The position numbers and the translations under genes are program-made. Below, one piece after another: positions 23,860 to 35,451 of a DNA stretch of 64,000 bases. Each line of letters starts with the position of its first letter. Position 1 is the stretch's first letter. Below the pieces are notes generated by a model. That model saw nothing but the letters and a program-made list of their open reading frames with translations, had not been told where the DNA came from and did no database searches. Source of the DNA: Microcebus murinus (lineage: Eukaryota; Chordata; Mammalia; Primates; Cheirogaleidae); NCBI RefSeq assembly GCF_040939455.1, contig NC_134106.1, positions 86,931,001-86,995,000 of the forward strand. The letters are read 5' to 3'.

Positions 23860-25399
23860 CTTGCCTGCCCAGGTGTTATGGCTTCTGCTCTCAGACATCT
23901 GTGTGCTCCTTGTCAGCAGTGTTGCCACCTTGTTTGAGGGCAAGGAAAGAACGATGCCAGGGTCACCGGGTAACAGGAGGCGTTTCTAGAGTGTCGCATG
24001 CAGGCACTGGGGAGCGGCTGCATGCAGCCGTCTGCTGCTGACCTGTCTCCAGATGACACCTCTGGGACAGTCTTGGCCTTGGAGCCACCTCGTCTGAACT
24101 GAGTCTGGGGCGTGTGTCCCCGGACACAGCATAGTGGGGAGAGGCAGAGTCCTGGTGGGGCCCTGGTGTACAGCAGGCTGTCTCCTGCCACATAACAGCA
24201 GGAAACCCAGCACAGCAAGTACTGAGTTATGTGCCTGGATGTGAGCTTCCCGGATCTGGTTTGAGTTCTTGGTTTTTCAAATATTTGGGGGTACAGGAAG
24301 ACTAAAGAGGGCTGGAGCTAGGTGTTTCCCATCCTCAGGTCTGTTAGATTTGGTAGTTGGTGATCCTTACGGGGAGAACTCTGGGCATTGCAGAAGTTTG
24401 TCTTGCCTGCTGGAGGAAAGAGACTTCGCTCCCATCGCCGTGAGACTAGGTGGGGTTCCTAGAAGTAAAATCATCAGGGTTCCTAGTGGTAAGGCTTGGG
24501 TAAAACTGGGGGACAGAGGTTCTTATTTGTCAGTTTTATTTTGTCATTTGACCACAGCATCTGGACTCCCTCAATCCCTGGAATAAGTATTTTCCCCACA
24601 TTTTTGGATATATGTATGGAAGACAATTTTTTAAGACAAATGTTTTCCTGCTTTGGTTACCTTTCTTTCCCCTTCAAAAGGAATTAGCTTTCTCCTTCAA
24701 AAGGAATTAGAACTGCTTTGTTAAGATGCTTCTTGATATTTTACTTTTGTTCCTTTCTTTCCACCATTCTAATATCTCACCACTCCTTCAGAAAGTATAA
24801 CCCTTCTCTCCACACCCCCTCCCCATCCCTGTCCTAGGCTCCCTTCCCTTCCATCATTATCTTCATTAGCTTATGATATTTGCTGCCGAGATGTTATAAC
24901 AAGGACTCATGTATATAAGCCATTTCTTGATCCATTTAAAAGGAATTGTACATTGTGTAGAAGAGAACCTGAAAAACAGGGAAAAAAGCCCTAGCCATGG
25001 ATATTGTGAAACTGCTATGTCATTTTGTAATCTGTCCGTTTGTGTGTGATCCGTGCAAAAAGGTTTCTGGGGAAGGGGTTAACGGTAGGGAGGCAGGGAT
25101 GGTGGAGGGGTGAGTAGGGGAGTGGACCGGGCCCAGCACACAGACTGGCAGCTGCTCCAACCCCATCCCTCCTTAGAGATGCCACCTCCCCCACCACCCA
25201 CCCCTAACTTGTGCTTTGCCTCCCCACCCTGGAGTAGTCCCTCTGGGTCACCAGCACTGTCTTGGCAGAGCCCACTCCCTACCCTAACCTGCCCACCCTC
25301 CCTGCCCCCCAGCATTTGGTTGATACTGTAGGGAAGTGCTGGAGGGTGGGAGGCAACCGGAGAATGGGGGCAGTTCCTGAGGGCATCGAAACCAAGTAG

Positions 25400-26105
25400 T
25401 ATTATGAAGTGTAACTGTATTTGCACTTTTCCCCCCTGATTGCATTAGCACATACACAATATACCCATATAACAAAAAGGCCACCCTTTTTTGGTGGCTA
25501 AACATAGCAAAACCTACTTCAACCATCTAAATATACAACCGGTGGCAATCAATTCAATGTTGTGCACCCATCACTGCTAACTTGTTCATTCCACGAATAC
25601 CATTAACTGATTTCCCTCTCTGAGCCCCTGGTCACTTCTAGTCTCTAAATTTGCCTACTCTGGACACGTTATAAATGGATCACATTTGTCCTTTCTGTCT
25701 AGCTTATTTTACTTTGCATAATGTTCTCAAGGTTTATTGATGTCTCATGAGCAAGAACCTCATTCCTTGTGAACTGTCTAGTGGTTATTCAGGCATCCAA
25801 TCTTCAAATCTCCATCCCTTGGCATAGTGATAGTCAGGTGGCAATGCCACACTTTGAAACAGTACCATGATGAACACTGGCATGTGAATGTTTGCTTGAC
25901 TCCCTGGCTTCAATTCTTGTGGGTGAACCTAACAGTGGAATTTCTGGGTTACATGGGAATTGTATGTCTAGGTTTGAGCCATTGCCAAACTAGGAACTGC
26001 TTATGGAGGTGGTTCAATCTAGATGACTTTCTCCTGGGGTCTCTTTGGGAGCATAAACCTGCTATCAGATCTAGGCTTGATGTGGTGGTTATGTGACTGA
26101 AATTA
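25400..26105 (-). mobile_element. L1M-type LINE-1 remnant, antisense, copy 3
   Basis: Paralogue of 3,440-4,130. The rest of 22,278-28,390 holds no recognisable gene. Confidence 0.68.
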
Positions 26106-28343
26106 AGCTGTGGGGGAAGGTCATACCTGCTTCAGTCCCTGGATAATGAAGCCCACATACCCCCAACTCCCTCACCCGGATTCTGCACATCCATCCTGAC
26201 CTCAAGGGCAACTCTGGACCATCAGGTAGTGCTTGAGAGTCAATGAACAGCTTAGATACCCTAAGGATCAGTCAGACTTGGGACAGTTCGCAAATAGATA
26301 GGAATGCTTACATAAAGATCTGCCCATTGGCAAAGACTGGGGAACAGGGTGAATCTCTTCAATGATGCTTGTTAGACTTCCTGCTGTGCACTAAACCAGT
26401 TGAGAAACCAAGAAGGTGCCCAGTTTCTCCAGAGTTCAGAGGCTTCTGGACTCCTTGAGTTCACTGATGCCTGTCCCGGTGATTGCTGGAACCTCCCAGG
26501 CCTTGGGGGTAGAAGACCCAAGTGAGCATGGCCCTTCTGTTAGTAGAAGGCTCCAAAGGGCTTGCATCTCCCGCTCAGGTGTCCTTTCCAGTGACTAGCT
26601 GCTTAGAGGGTTTATCTTCCTCAACTGGAGAGGTCAGAGGGGCATGGACCTAAAGCAGTCCTTATAGATGGAGCTCTGCCCTTGACCACTTGTCAGGGGA
26701 GACTGACAGTCTGGATCCCAGCAAGGTGGGGAGTCACCTTCAGCTTGATCCCTCTGTCTTCCCTGGTGAGAAACACGCATGGACAGAGTTGTGAATCGCT
26801 GCAGTGTTTCTGACCAAGATAAACTGACAGTGATCTTGGGCAGCTACTGGTAAAGAGGTGGGATGTCCCAGACGACCGAGCTGGTGGGAAACAAGCTGGC
26901 CTCCCTTAAGGACCTTCTTGGGTTAGGAAGCTTTGTGGTCAACTGAGGACAAAGTCGCCTATGAGGATTGGCTGTGTAGAGTTGGACAGGTTCATGTGGC
27001 CCGGTGCCTCGCTCTTCGCATTGCTGGGTGTATGCCATCAACCCCCCCCCCACCTCCACCCTGGAGGTGGCTTGGGTTGCAGGTCTGTTCTACATGTATT
27101 GTCCCCAGACCCCACGCTCCCCAGTCCCACGCTGTCAGCTCTGTCCCTAGGAGTCTGCAGTGGGCGGGTGCACGTCAGCAGGGATGCTCAATTCAGGGGC
27201 CGAGTTGTGGGAGCACTGAGCAGGGTCCCCCACCCAAACGGTGTGAGGAAGTGTACAGGGAAGGCTATCTGGAGGAGAGTCCTGAATTAAAGAACGCATT
27301 TCAGGACAGATTGGGAGTTGCTCACGGGTCAGATTAAGCTGGTAAAACACAGGCAGGGAGGTTTGTTCAAGAATGTTCCTGTGTTTCCCACCCCAGCCCC
27401 AGCCTGAGCCTGTCTCTCTGCCAGCCCCGTGCCCCTCCTCTGCACACCAGGGCACACTCCTAGTCATGCTTGCTGGGATAATCCACGATCTATTTATATA
27501 AACACATTTTAACTTCAGATCAGGAAATTGATGTTTTTCCTAACCAATGACATGTTTTGGAGAGCTTTCTTATACTTAAATGCATGTTCCAAAGCTTTTA
27601 GAGGTTGTAGACAATTGTTGACAGAAGAACCCAACTGGTGCTTTGTTCTTCTTAGTCAAATGGTTCTTTTCTTGCCTTCAATCTTCTGTGACTTATGTCT
27701 GCTTCCACTTTGATTTGAGATGGCGCCATTCCTTCTCCTACACGTCTTAAACCCCAGGGGAAGCTGAGATTATGGACCTGGGGACAGTGACTGACACGAG
27801 TCTACCCCTCAGGCAGGCTGACTTTGCTGAGGCCAAATGGGTTGTAAAAGGCTGACAGAATTCTGTGTTGGGAGGTGTCTTGCTGTGGCTCCCAAGCCCT
27901 CCAGAGGTCCCAGGCCCTCCCCACCCCTGTGACCCACTCATGGAAGAGAGAACATGGTCCTGCAGGAGAAGGCTATTAGGCCAGAATCAGTCTGTTCCCA
28001 CTGGACAGCGCCCATGCTGTGGTGGGTTTTTGTTTTTGTTTTTTTCTTTTTAGTGTTTTTTTTTTTTTATACAATACACATGGAAAGAGAAGCTGTGGTG
28101 GCTTTTAAATAATCTGAATAGACCCCTGCCCATTTAAAAACCCTTTAAAGTTCAGAGCTCTTTAATCTCCCCATATTTTTTTCTCTGACAACCACACCAC
28201 TTTAAAGTGTTGAATCGAAATGTTCAAATATAAATAAAGCAGTGAAGAACTTCCTGGTTTGAACCTCGGAGATCAGCTCAGCTTAGCTGTGCTGTGGGGG
28301 CCCAGAGCCACGCAGGCCTGAAGTCTTCCAAAAGTCACTGTCA

Positions 28344-28573
<230 letters not shown>

Positions 28574-28578
28574 CTAAA

Positions 28579-28704
28579 ATGTCACCTACCCCAAATCAAA
28601 TCGGGGTGATTGAAATGCCAGACCGGGTGCATGAAATATCAACTGATTTCATTTCTGCAAGCTTCTTGAGGAAGACTTCGTAGTGGACACCGGATGGTAT
28701 TTAA
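28579..28704 (+). pseudogene. 41-codon ORF at the unit junction, copy 3, broken by a stop
   Basis: Identical frame to the copies at 6,603 and 17,470, but a GAG codon near the end is TAG ('ttcgtagtgg'), removing the last eight residues. This is the only one of the four copies with a stop. Confidence 0.6.
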
Positions 28705-29044
28705 CAACAAATTTATTTTAGCATATTATGGGGTATAAGTGTTAAGGTTACATATATTGAACATGTGCCCCTTCTCCCTTGAGTAAGAGCTTCAAGCGTG
28801 TCCATCCCCCACACATTGCACATTTTACTCGTTCTGGTTGCATATACCCATCCCCTCCTCCCCCGCCAACCAATTGTGGCTATGTGGCTGTTGAAACTAT
28901 ATGCCTCTCAATGACTCTAACATTCAAGAGATTAAAAGAATTCAGCCCCAGAGGTTTTATACACAAAAATAGGGACAACATAACTGAATTTGACTGCATT
29001 TAAAAACAGTTCACTGCCAAATCTACTGAGCAGCTGAACAGGCT

Positions 29045-29574
29045 TCAGTGCTGCCTGCGGTCCCCGGTATTCTAGGAGTCTTGCTCCGGGGAGTGCCAGG
29101 CCCTTTTATGCTTGTGGGACCTGTCATGGCTCCTCCTTCTATGACTACGCCCTTCAGAACGCCTGTTCCAGCCAGAATGTGTGTCTGAGCTTGGCCCTCT
29201 GTCCCTATCTCTGTTCTTTTCTTCTCTTGCCTCCCTCCTGCTTGAGGACTTGTGCTCACGTTTGGGTTTCTCCTCTGGCTCCCTCTCCAGGTCCTGGGCT
29301 CCAACACGCCAGGTGGTCCTGGCCTTGGGGGAGGCCGAGTAGCGCTTCCGGCCCTCCTTGGACTCCAGCAAGAACTCTGAGAGAATTCAGAAGCAACTGT
29401 GCTGCTTAGGGTCATCCTTGTCCTTTATTGCCTTGCTTCCAGGTGATGAAGAAGACAGCTGCTCAGCCTCTACTGCCCGGTCGGTCTTCTCCTTTTCTTT
29501 TCTTTTGTGGTTTGTCATCTTCAGAGCCCTCAGACAAACTCGGTGAGGGGGTACGAGCCCCACAGCCCTTCTCT
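29045..29574 (-). pseudogene. RBMX2: RBMX2 retropseudogene, C-terminal block, unit D
   Basis: Third copy of the RBMX2 Arg/Ser-rich tail (SSSRREAREEKNRDRDRG, SHKHKRAWHS) with the upstream acidic and Ser-rich segment AEQLSSSSPGSK. The tail and the upstream segment are in different frames. The TAF8 target-site duplication sits at 29,562-29,574. Confidence 0.88.
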
Positions 29575-32422
29575 TTTTCCTTTTTATTTGCAAAGATTTT
29601 ATTATGAACTTTTATTATGAGCTTTTCAAAAGTCACTCTTTTAATCTGCTTCTACTACTTTTTCCCTCCAAGAATTTCCCCAAAGCTATACAAAATAGAA
29701 ATTTATAAATATACATTGAGAATTATGCAGTTTTTACACAACAATGGCCATGTTTCAAGTTGTCTAACTCTTTCCCAGTGGCTGCCATCCAGAACTGGCA
29801 GCACTGCAACCTCTGAAAGTTCAGCAGCAGAAAAGGCAACCCTTTTCCCAATCTTGTGGCACTAGAGCCTGTAACAGGTGCTGGTGTGGGGCAATGACGA
29901 GGAGTGAGGACCTGCAGAAAACATTGATTGGGATGACCGCTCCCAGAAGCGATGAGAACGGCAGGCCGGGTTCAGCCATGGCTTGAACCTGGGACTGTAT
30001 TTAAACTCGCCAGGCTAAGAACTGCCAAGGGCTGAATCACAAACTCCGAAGGGTTGGCACAGATTCAGTCTAATTTGGGGAATCCAGTTTGTTCATTATT
30101 GTCCCCTCTTTAGTTCCGGGCAAAGGGACAGAGTGTCCCAGAGAACAGTGATGCTAGGGGGACACAGAGCCTGCTGGCAAGCCCCCAAGTTTCTCCAGTT
30201 TTCAAATTCACCAAGAGAATGGACACTTATCAGATGACTATACTTAAATATGGACCTTAGGGTTCTAATCCAGGGAACAGCGTGTTTATCCAGTGGTAAC
30301 TTCCAGGTGTTTACAGGCACCTTTCTTCCTTCCAAGATCAAAGGATATCAGCCCCCCCAGCATCTTCCTTCAAAACTTCTTTTCTGGTGTGTTGAGTACA
30401 TCCATTATGAAGCCATCTTTCCCCAGGACGCAGAGGTTGAGCAGATGCAGATCTGCTTCCTGGAGAACACCTCAGCCTAGACTGCGGGCTTCTCGCAGCC
30501 CACTCCCACCGCAAGGTGGGAACGTGGCCTTCCGTCCACACTGGCCTTGCGGCAAACCAGCGAACCTTTTCAGCTTTCAGAAGACAAGGCCAAACCCAGC
30601 CCTCAGAATCCCACCGCGCCAAACCCTTCTCCTACAGCTTAAAAATCTACGTCTCCTTTATCAGTCACAGCATAACACAGCCAACGCCCAGGCTCTTGTC
30701 AGAGAGCCCTCTTTTCCCGGGAGGGGCAGGACTTGGAAGTTCCCAAAGCACAGGCTCCACAGAGGGACGACAAATGACTGACCACAGAGGGGACAGAGAG
30801 CACTGCCCCACATCAAACGCCGACCCGAGGATCAGCGCCACTCTGGCATGTCACTGTCCTCCACATTGATGAGAATGTGATGAGCTCGCAACTTCTGCCA
30901 GCCCTGGGTCAAAGCTGTGATGTGAGGCCTCCTCTTGCCAGCATGTTGAGGGGGCGCAGAGTCACTTCCCTTAGCTCAGCGGGGCACTTGGAGCCCAAGC
31001 GAGGAGAGAAGTAAGAATGAGGTCCTGACATGATTAATTAGTGAGACAAATTGTGAGTCAACAAAAGGGATCCCGACATCCTGAAACACACCCCGGGCAG
31101 GCGGGCAGTGTTCTTGGTATTACAGCAAGCACGGCGGCAAAGAACCCTTCTTTCCTGCCATGTTCACTGGTCTTCTGGGTTTCAAAGCAATCAATTTCTA
31201 TGATGATAAATGAAGTCCCTGGCTGGTGCTATGCCCGAGGTACATACTCGCTGATTAAGAAGCCTCATTATTACCATCTTTTCCTCAACCCAAACATCCA
31301 GTGAAAACGGGTCATCTTAATATAAGGTTTGCTATTAAAATCATGTCCAATCACATCCCCAGCCTTGGCTCAGCCACAAAGAGGTCACTCTCTCTTCTGC
31401 CCTGCAGTGGCTTTAACTCCCCAGGGGGGTGGTGTCCGGGCCTGTGGACAAGCCAGGCTTCCTTCTCAGCTCACGAAAGGGACTTCTTCCTGCGGATCTT
31501 GGGTTTCTTCACAGGTCGCAGATAGGGGTTATCAATGATGCTCTCTTCCCCGTTGCGGCTTCCCGACAAGGCGGGCTTCTGCTGCAGGACAGAAGTGTTC
31601 TCCTTCTCGGCTCCAGAATCGTCGGTACTCATTTGAAGAGTGAGGTTCTGTGTGTCTGTCTGCTCGTCCTGCTCCGAGGAATCCGTCTCTTCCATTTGTT
31701 GCATCTCCAGCTCAGACGGAAGAAGAGCTGTCAGGTAGGGGATGCTGAAAGGTCTGGCAGCAATCAATGGAAACGTGCTGACATCATCTTTGAAAAGACT
31801 CTGGGTCTCTCCTGTCTTGGCCATGAAACGGGCGAGTGCCCAATCCACGTCGCGCCTCTGGGATGCAGCCTTCTCCCGCAGGCCCTGGTAGTCCCACACA
31901 GGCTCGTGGAAAGTCGGAGTGTTGATGTAGGTGTGGGGATCGGGGAACTCAGGAAAATGGCTGGGGACGTGTGGCGGGCGGGGTCGGTTCTGCCCTGCAG
32001 TGAGGGCCTTGGGGGTCACTGGCTGATTGGTCACCGGAGGAGCAGTGATGACCATCCTCTGAGACCGTTTTGCATAAGCTGGGAGAGTGTCCGCATTGAA
32101 ACCCATCTCAACAAGTGTGACCACGACATCCGACAGTGCGGGCCGAGTCCTGCCTGTGTGCTCACAGTGAGACTTGGCACTCCTCCCAATTTCTGAAATG
32201 CAGCTCTGCAGCATGTCTGTCAATGTTTCCACGGATGTTTTTTCCGCGCGCTCAAACCCTGCCTCTGTGAGCAAGGAGCTCACAACCACTTGCAGTGTTC
32301 TCCTCCGGGCCAGATGGTAGTTATCAGCAGGGTTAGGAGACTGTTTACTTCCTGATCTCGTTCCTGAGCCGCTAGCCCCGGCCGCGGCCGCCGTGTCGGC
32401 CATCTTGCTCTGGCGTGGTGTG
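29575..32422 (-). other. TAF8: Full-length TAF8 retrocopy (insertion interval)
   Basis: A 2.85 kb intronless insertion in the RBMX2 copy: short 5' UTR, complete coding frame (31,471-32,403), long 3' UTR and an A-rich tail on the minus strand. It is bounded by the 13-base direct repeat ACAGCCCTTCTCT (29,562-29,574 and 32,423-32,435), the target-site duplication expected of LINE-1-mediated retroposition. Confidence 0.85.
31471..32403 (-). CDS. TAF8: TAF8 retrogene, intact 310-codon frame
   Basis: Intronless copy of TAF8, the TFIID subunit that pairs with TAF10 through a histone fold and works in RNA polymerase II pre-initiation complex assembly in the nucleus. The ATG at 32,401-32,403 opens a frame of 310 residues, the normal length, without stop or frameshift. 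Visible parts: an Ala/Gly/Ser-rich start, the histone fold (about residues 35-102, RRRTLQVVVSSLLTEAGFE onward), the conserved YAKRSQRMVITAPPV stretch, a Pro-rich middle, an acidic TDSSEQDEQTD segment and a basic C-terminal nuclear localisation signal (VKKPKIRRKKS). By my recall of the human protein about 25 residues differ. It has no obvious promoter of its own; SNW1 and the RBMX2 leader lie upstream. It may be translated or simply young. Confidence 0.85.
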   Translation of the reverse strand: MADTAAAAGASGSGTRSGSKQSPNPADNYHLARRRTLQVVVSSLLTEAGFERAEKTSVETLTDMLQSCISEIGRSAKSHCEHTGRTRPALSDVVVTLVEMGFNADTLPAYAKRSQRMVITAPPVTNQPVTPKALTAGQNRPRPPHVPSHFPEFPDPHTYINTPTFHEPVWDYQGLREKAASQRRDVDWALARFMAKTGETQSLFKDDVSTFPLIAARPFSIPYLTALLPSELEMQQMEETDSSEQDEQTDTQNLTLQMSTDDSGAEKENTSVLQQKPALSGSRNGEESIIDNPYLRPVKKPKIRRKKSLS

Positions 32423-32435
32423 ACAGCCCTTCTCT

Positions 32436-32526
32436 TAGCAGAACTGGGTGATGTGCCTAGAGAGCTCCGAGTCCTTGGGAGGCCGGTAGTTAGACACATG
32501 ATCCACTCGGATAGTTCGCCCTTTAA
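32436..32526 (-). pseudogene. RBMX2: RBMX2 retropseudogene, RRM end block, unit D
   Basis: Between the SNW1 poly(A) and the TAF8 5' UTR the minus strand reads IKGRTIRVDHVSNYR, then PPKDSE, which is the end of the RBMX2 RNA-recognition motif and the following linker. It then decays with a stop. This piece is missing from units B and C. It proves that SNW1 and TAF8 were inserted separately into one RBMX2 copy. Confidence 0.88.
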
Positions 32527-32561
32527 TTTTTTTTTTTTTTTTTGGTCTAAAGGGTTTTATT
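32527..32561 (-). terminator. SNW1 retrocopy poly(A) signal and tail
   Basis: A run of T (32,527-32,543) on the plus strand is the retrocopied poly(A). AATAAA on the minus strand lies at 32,556-32,561, the normal distance upstream of the tail. Confidence 0.85.
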
Positions 32562-33016
32562 TGAAACAATAGTTGCACCAAGCAAGAGCTTACTTTCCCC
32601 AGTCCAAATTAAAACAGCACAATGGGGGGAAAAATGTCATTTGGTAGCACAGTTCCAATATGTGAATATCATCCTCATCGTGGTTGGGGTAACTTTATTC
32701 ATAAGCAGTTGTTTGTACACAAAATATTAACCCCAAACTTGTAGTGTCACATAAAAGGAAGTGGTCTTAATTTTTCATGTGGGGCAGTATGTTCTATAAA
32801 TGCCAAAAGGTGGGAGAAGAACAAACACAATCCACTCTTTAAAAAAACTAATTCAAAGTAGAATTTTCTATCCCCCTTTCTCCTGTAAGAAAAAGTAGTG
32901 CTGGGATGTGTCACCCAGATTTGGTTTTTATCCTGACCATTGACAAAGTATTCCCCATATGACTTGCATCATTAGGGTTTTGGATAATAGTTTGTTCACT
33001 TTGAAGAGACACGTGT

Positions 33017-34627
33017 CTACTCCTTCCTCCTCTTCTTGCCTTCATGCTCATGTTCCTTTGGGCGGCTGCTATCTGAAGGTCTTTTAGAGCCACCATGATG
33101 TTTGGCTTCTTCCAAAAACTTGTCCAAGCCAAAAGGATCTTCCTCAAACTGAACTGGTCCTTCTCTGCCTCTCTGCCTGGGGTCTGAACCGGAAAATTCC
33201 TTGTCGGGAACAAATCTGTTGGTCTTTATTCTGGCTTCTAGGTCATCACCATACATGTCCTTGTCCAGATTTTGACTGGGCCTATAAATACTCTGGGCCC
33301 TATCTTTACCACCTCTCCAGGCTTGATCATAAACATTGTAAATTTCATCTTCTCCACCTGCAAATCCACTGTCCATACCCTTGGATTGGTTGAAGAGCCT
33401 TTGGTCATACTGAACGTCATTGGAAGTCCGAGGATTGGGCACACCAAGAGCAATGACTTCACTGATATCCCGATTTTCATTTCTCTGAAGTTTCGACCTC
33501 TTATCAGGAGCGGCCCTAGAAAGATTCCGGTCATGCTGTCTTCCTTTTCGCCTATCATGCCGGATTTCATCCCTCTCACGTGCCTCCCCATCATCTTTTT
33601 CCACATGGGTTTTGATCCCAGCTCTCCTCTCCCTGGCTTTCTGGGCCATTTCTCTAAGTTTCTCTTCATGTTTCTCCTTTTCTTTCTGAGCCAGCTTTCT
33701 CTCTACTTGGGCACGCATTTCCACAGCTTCACGGGCCTTCCGATCAGCAATGTAGAGAGCTTCAGCCAGTTTGGCAAAATTTTCATTTATGTGCACTGTC
33801 TGTAGCCCTCTTCCATCAGCAGCCAGACGTTTATCTAATGGAATTGTATAACCCTTTGCATTTTTCCAGTTAGAAATACAAGGAGGAACCTTCCACTCTT
33901 GTTGTTCCTTTACAGTCATCTTTCGGCTAGGAGAATGCATGACAGGTGCAGGAGGAGAGGGTGGTCCCCGGGGGATTTTCTTATTGATCTTGAACCTTGG
34001 AGGCTCCATTGGATCTTTCTGCATTTCTACCATGCGAATAACCCTTTGTTTAGCTCCAGAGTTGAAAGCCACTCCTTGCTGAGATGGTGTGTATCGGATA
34101 TACTGAGCAGGAGCCAGTTTGTCAGCTGCTCGAACTGGCATGGCTGCGGCAACCTTCTGCGATAGGGATTTTTCTAAGGCTACCCTTGTTTTTTCTGTTA
34201 TCTCTTTAATAACTTCTTCATCGGGTCTTTGCAGGTGTGCATCATCTGCATTCATAACCTCCTTTGGAACCAGGTCAGTGTATTTGCTATAAATAATCTT
34301 GTCTTTTGACTGTCCTTGTCGAGCAATTGCATCATACTTAATTTTTCCTTCAGGATCCACCTGAATGGCCAGTGCATTCGACATTTTTTTCTTTCGCCCC
34401 ATGTCCAGTGGATACTGGGCCACATGGATCTCTGGAAAAGCACCTCCATCTCCCAAATCCTCTAATGACCGAGGTATCCAGCCTTTCCGATAGCCGTATG
34501 GGGGAGGTTCTCTTCGGGAGGATACCAGTGAGGTCTGGCGTGACCTCTGAGATCTTGCCTTCTCTTCAGCCTCAAGCTGGTCCTGAGATAGCTGAGTAGG
34601 TGCAGGTAAAAAGCTGGTGAGCGCCAT
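33017..34627 (-). CDS. SNW1: SNW1 (SKIP) retrogene, intact 536-codon frame
   Basis: Intronless copy of SNW1/SKIP, the Prp45 homologue that joins the spliceosome at activation and also acts as a transcriptional coregulator in the nucleus. From the normal ATG (34,625-34,627) the frame runs 536 residues, the usual length, without interruption. Visible parts: SNW domain with PSQQGVAFNSGAKQRVIRM and CISNWKNAKGYTIPLDKRLA, the charged coiled-coil region KEKEKHEEKLREMAQKARER, and the basic tail EGKKRRKE. By my recall of the human protein about 17 residues differ. An in-frame upstream ATG (34,640-34,642), formed by the RBMX2 junction, would add five residues (MGRKK). The 3' UTR and poly(A) run to 32,527. 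It lies directly behind the RBMX2 leader and promoter-like segment. Confidence 0.88.
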   Translation of the reverse strand: MALTSFLPAPTQLSQDQLEAEEKARSQRSRQTSLVSSRREPPPYGYRKGWIPRSLEDLGDGGAFPEIHVAQYPLDMGRKKKMSNALAIQVDPEGKIKYDAIARQGQSKDKIIYSKYTDLVPKEVMNADDAHLQRPDEEVIKEITEKTRVALEKSLSQKVAAAMPVRAADKLAPAQYIRYTPSQQGVAFNSGAKQRVIRMVEMQKDPMEPPRFKINKKIPRGPPSPPAPVMHSPSRKMTVKEQQEWKVPPCISNWKNAKGYTIPLDKRLAADGRGLQTVHINENFAKLAEALYIADRKAREAVEMRAQVERKLAQKEKEKHEEKLREMAQKARERRAGIKTHVEKDDGEARERDEIRHDRRKGRQHDRNLSRAAPDKRSKLQRNENRDISEVIALGVPNPRTSNDVQYDQRLFNQSKGMDSGFAGGEDEIYNVYDQAWRGGKDRAQSIYRPSQNLDKDMYGDDLEARIKTNRFVPDKEFSGSDPRQRGREGPVQFEEDPFGLDKFLEEAKHHGGSKRPSDSSRPKEHEHEGKKRRKE

Positions 34628-34639
34628 CTTCTTCCGCCC

Positions 34640-34860
34640 CATACTGTGAGATGATGTCGCCTTTAGTCAATTCATAAGGAAGCCCTCCCAGGAAGATCCA
34701 GGCGCTGTCCTTGTACTCGGAGTGCCAGGACACCTTCTCCGGCAACCAGAGCTGGACCTCTCACTCATTCAGCTCGCTGATCAGCTTCACCTTAAAGGGT
34801 CCACCTTAGCAGGTTCCCGGTCGTCCCAACTGCTCAGCTTCCAGAGGAGGCTGCCTTCTC
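34640..34860 (-). pseudogene. RBMX2: RBMX2 retropseudogene, N-terminal block (leader of SNW1), unit D
   Basis: RBMX2 start region as in units B and C, again with GTG instead of ATG, but the LPYELT tyrosine codon is intact here. It continues through DII, lacks eight or nine bases, keeps 'cacagtatgggg' of the next strand and then joins SNW1 5' UTR. About 110 bases of the RRM that should follow are missing before RBMX2 resumes at 32,526. Confidence 0.88.
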
Positions 34861-35120
34861 TCCAGTCTTATATACGGTTCTTGGATCACACGTAGCCAAT
34901 CACCTATGAGCATGCAAGATTATCGGATTAATGGTGGGATTAGTAGGATCAGCCAATAAGCTTCTCATGAATCCAATCTGCAGTGGATTTTGCCTCAGGG
35001 ACCCCAGGCGGGGGCTTTTCCCTATCATTAGGATCAGCCATAAACTTCACAGGTATCCAATCAGTGGATTGTGGATTTTGCCTCAGGGCTCCCAGGTGTG
35101 GGGGCTGTTCCCCAACTTAA
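34861..35120 (-). promoter_or_regulatory. Promoter-like segment upstream of the retrogene block, unit D
   Basis: TATATAAG on the minus strand at 34,867-34,874, inverted CCAAT boxes at about 34,895, 34,953, 34,973 and 35,056, and the imperfect 85-base direct repeat, as in units B and C. It is placed to drive a transcript through the RBMX2 leader and SNW1. Confidence 0.5.
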
Positions 35121-35135
35121 GAACATCCCTCAACT

Positions 35136-35451
35136 GGCTCATGGTGACTCATGCCTGTAATCCTAGCACTCTGGGAGGCCGAGGCCCGGTGGATTGCTTG
35201 AGGTCAGGAGTCTGAAACCAGCCTGAGCCAAGAGCAAGACCCTGTCTCTACTCTAAATAGAAAGAAATTAATTGGCTAATTTTTTCTATGTTATTTGGCC
35301 AGGCATGGTGGCAAATGCTTGTAGTCCTAGATACTCAGGAAGCTGAGGCAGAGGGATTGCTTGAGCCCAGGAGATTGAGGTTGCTGTGAGCTAGGCTCAT
35401 GCCACAGCACTCAGTCTTGATGTGTTGCCCAGGCTAGGTTGTCTCAAAAAA
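35136..35451 (+). mobile_element. Alu-like SINE, older lemur type, copy 4
   Basis: Same ancestral insertion as copies 1-3, at the same position behind the promoter-like segment. Confidence 0.87.

Noticed and set aside
31429..32196. 255-codon plus-strand frame
   Set aside because: It is the antisense shadow of the TAF8 coding sequence.
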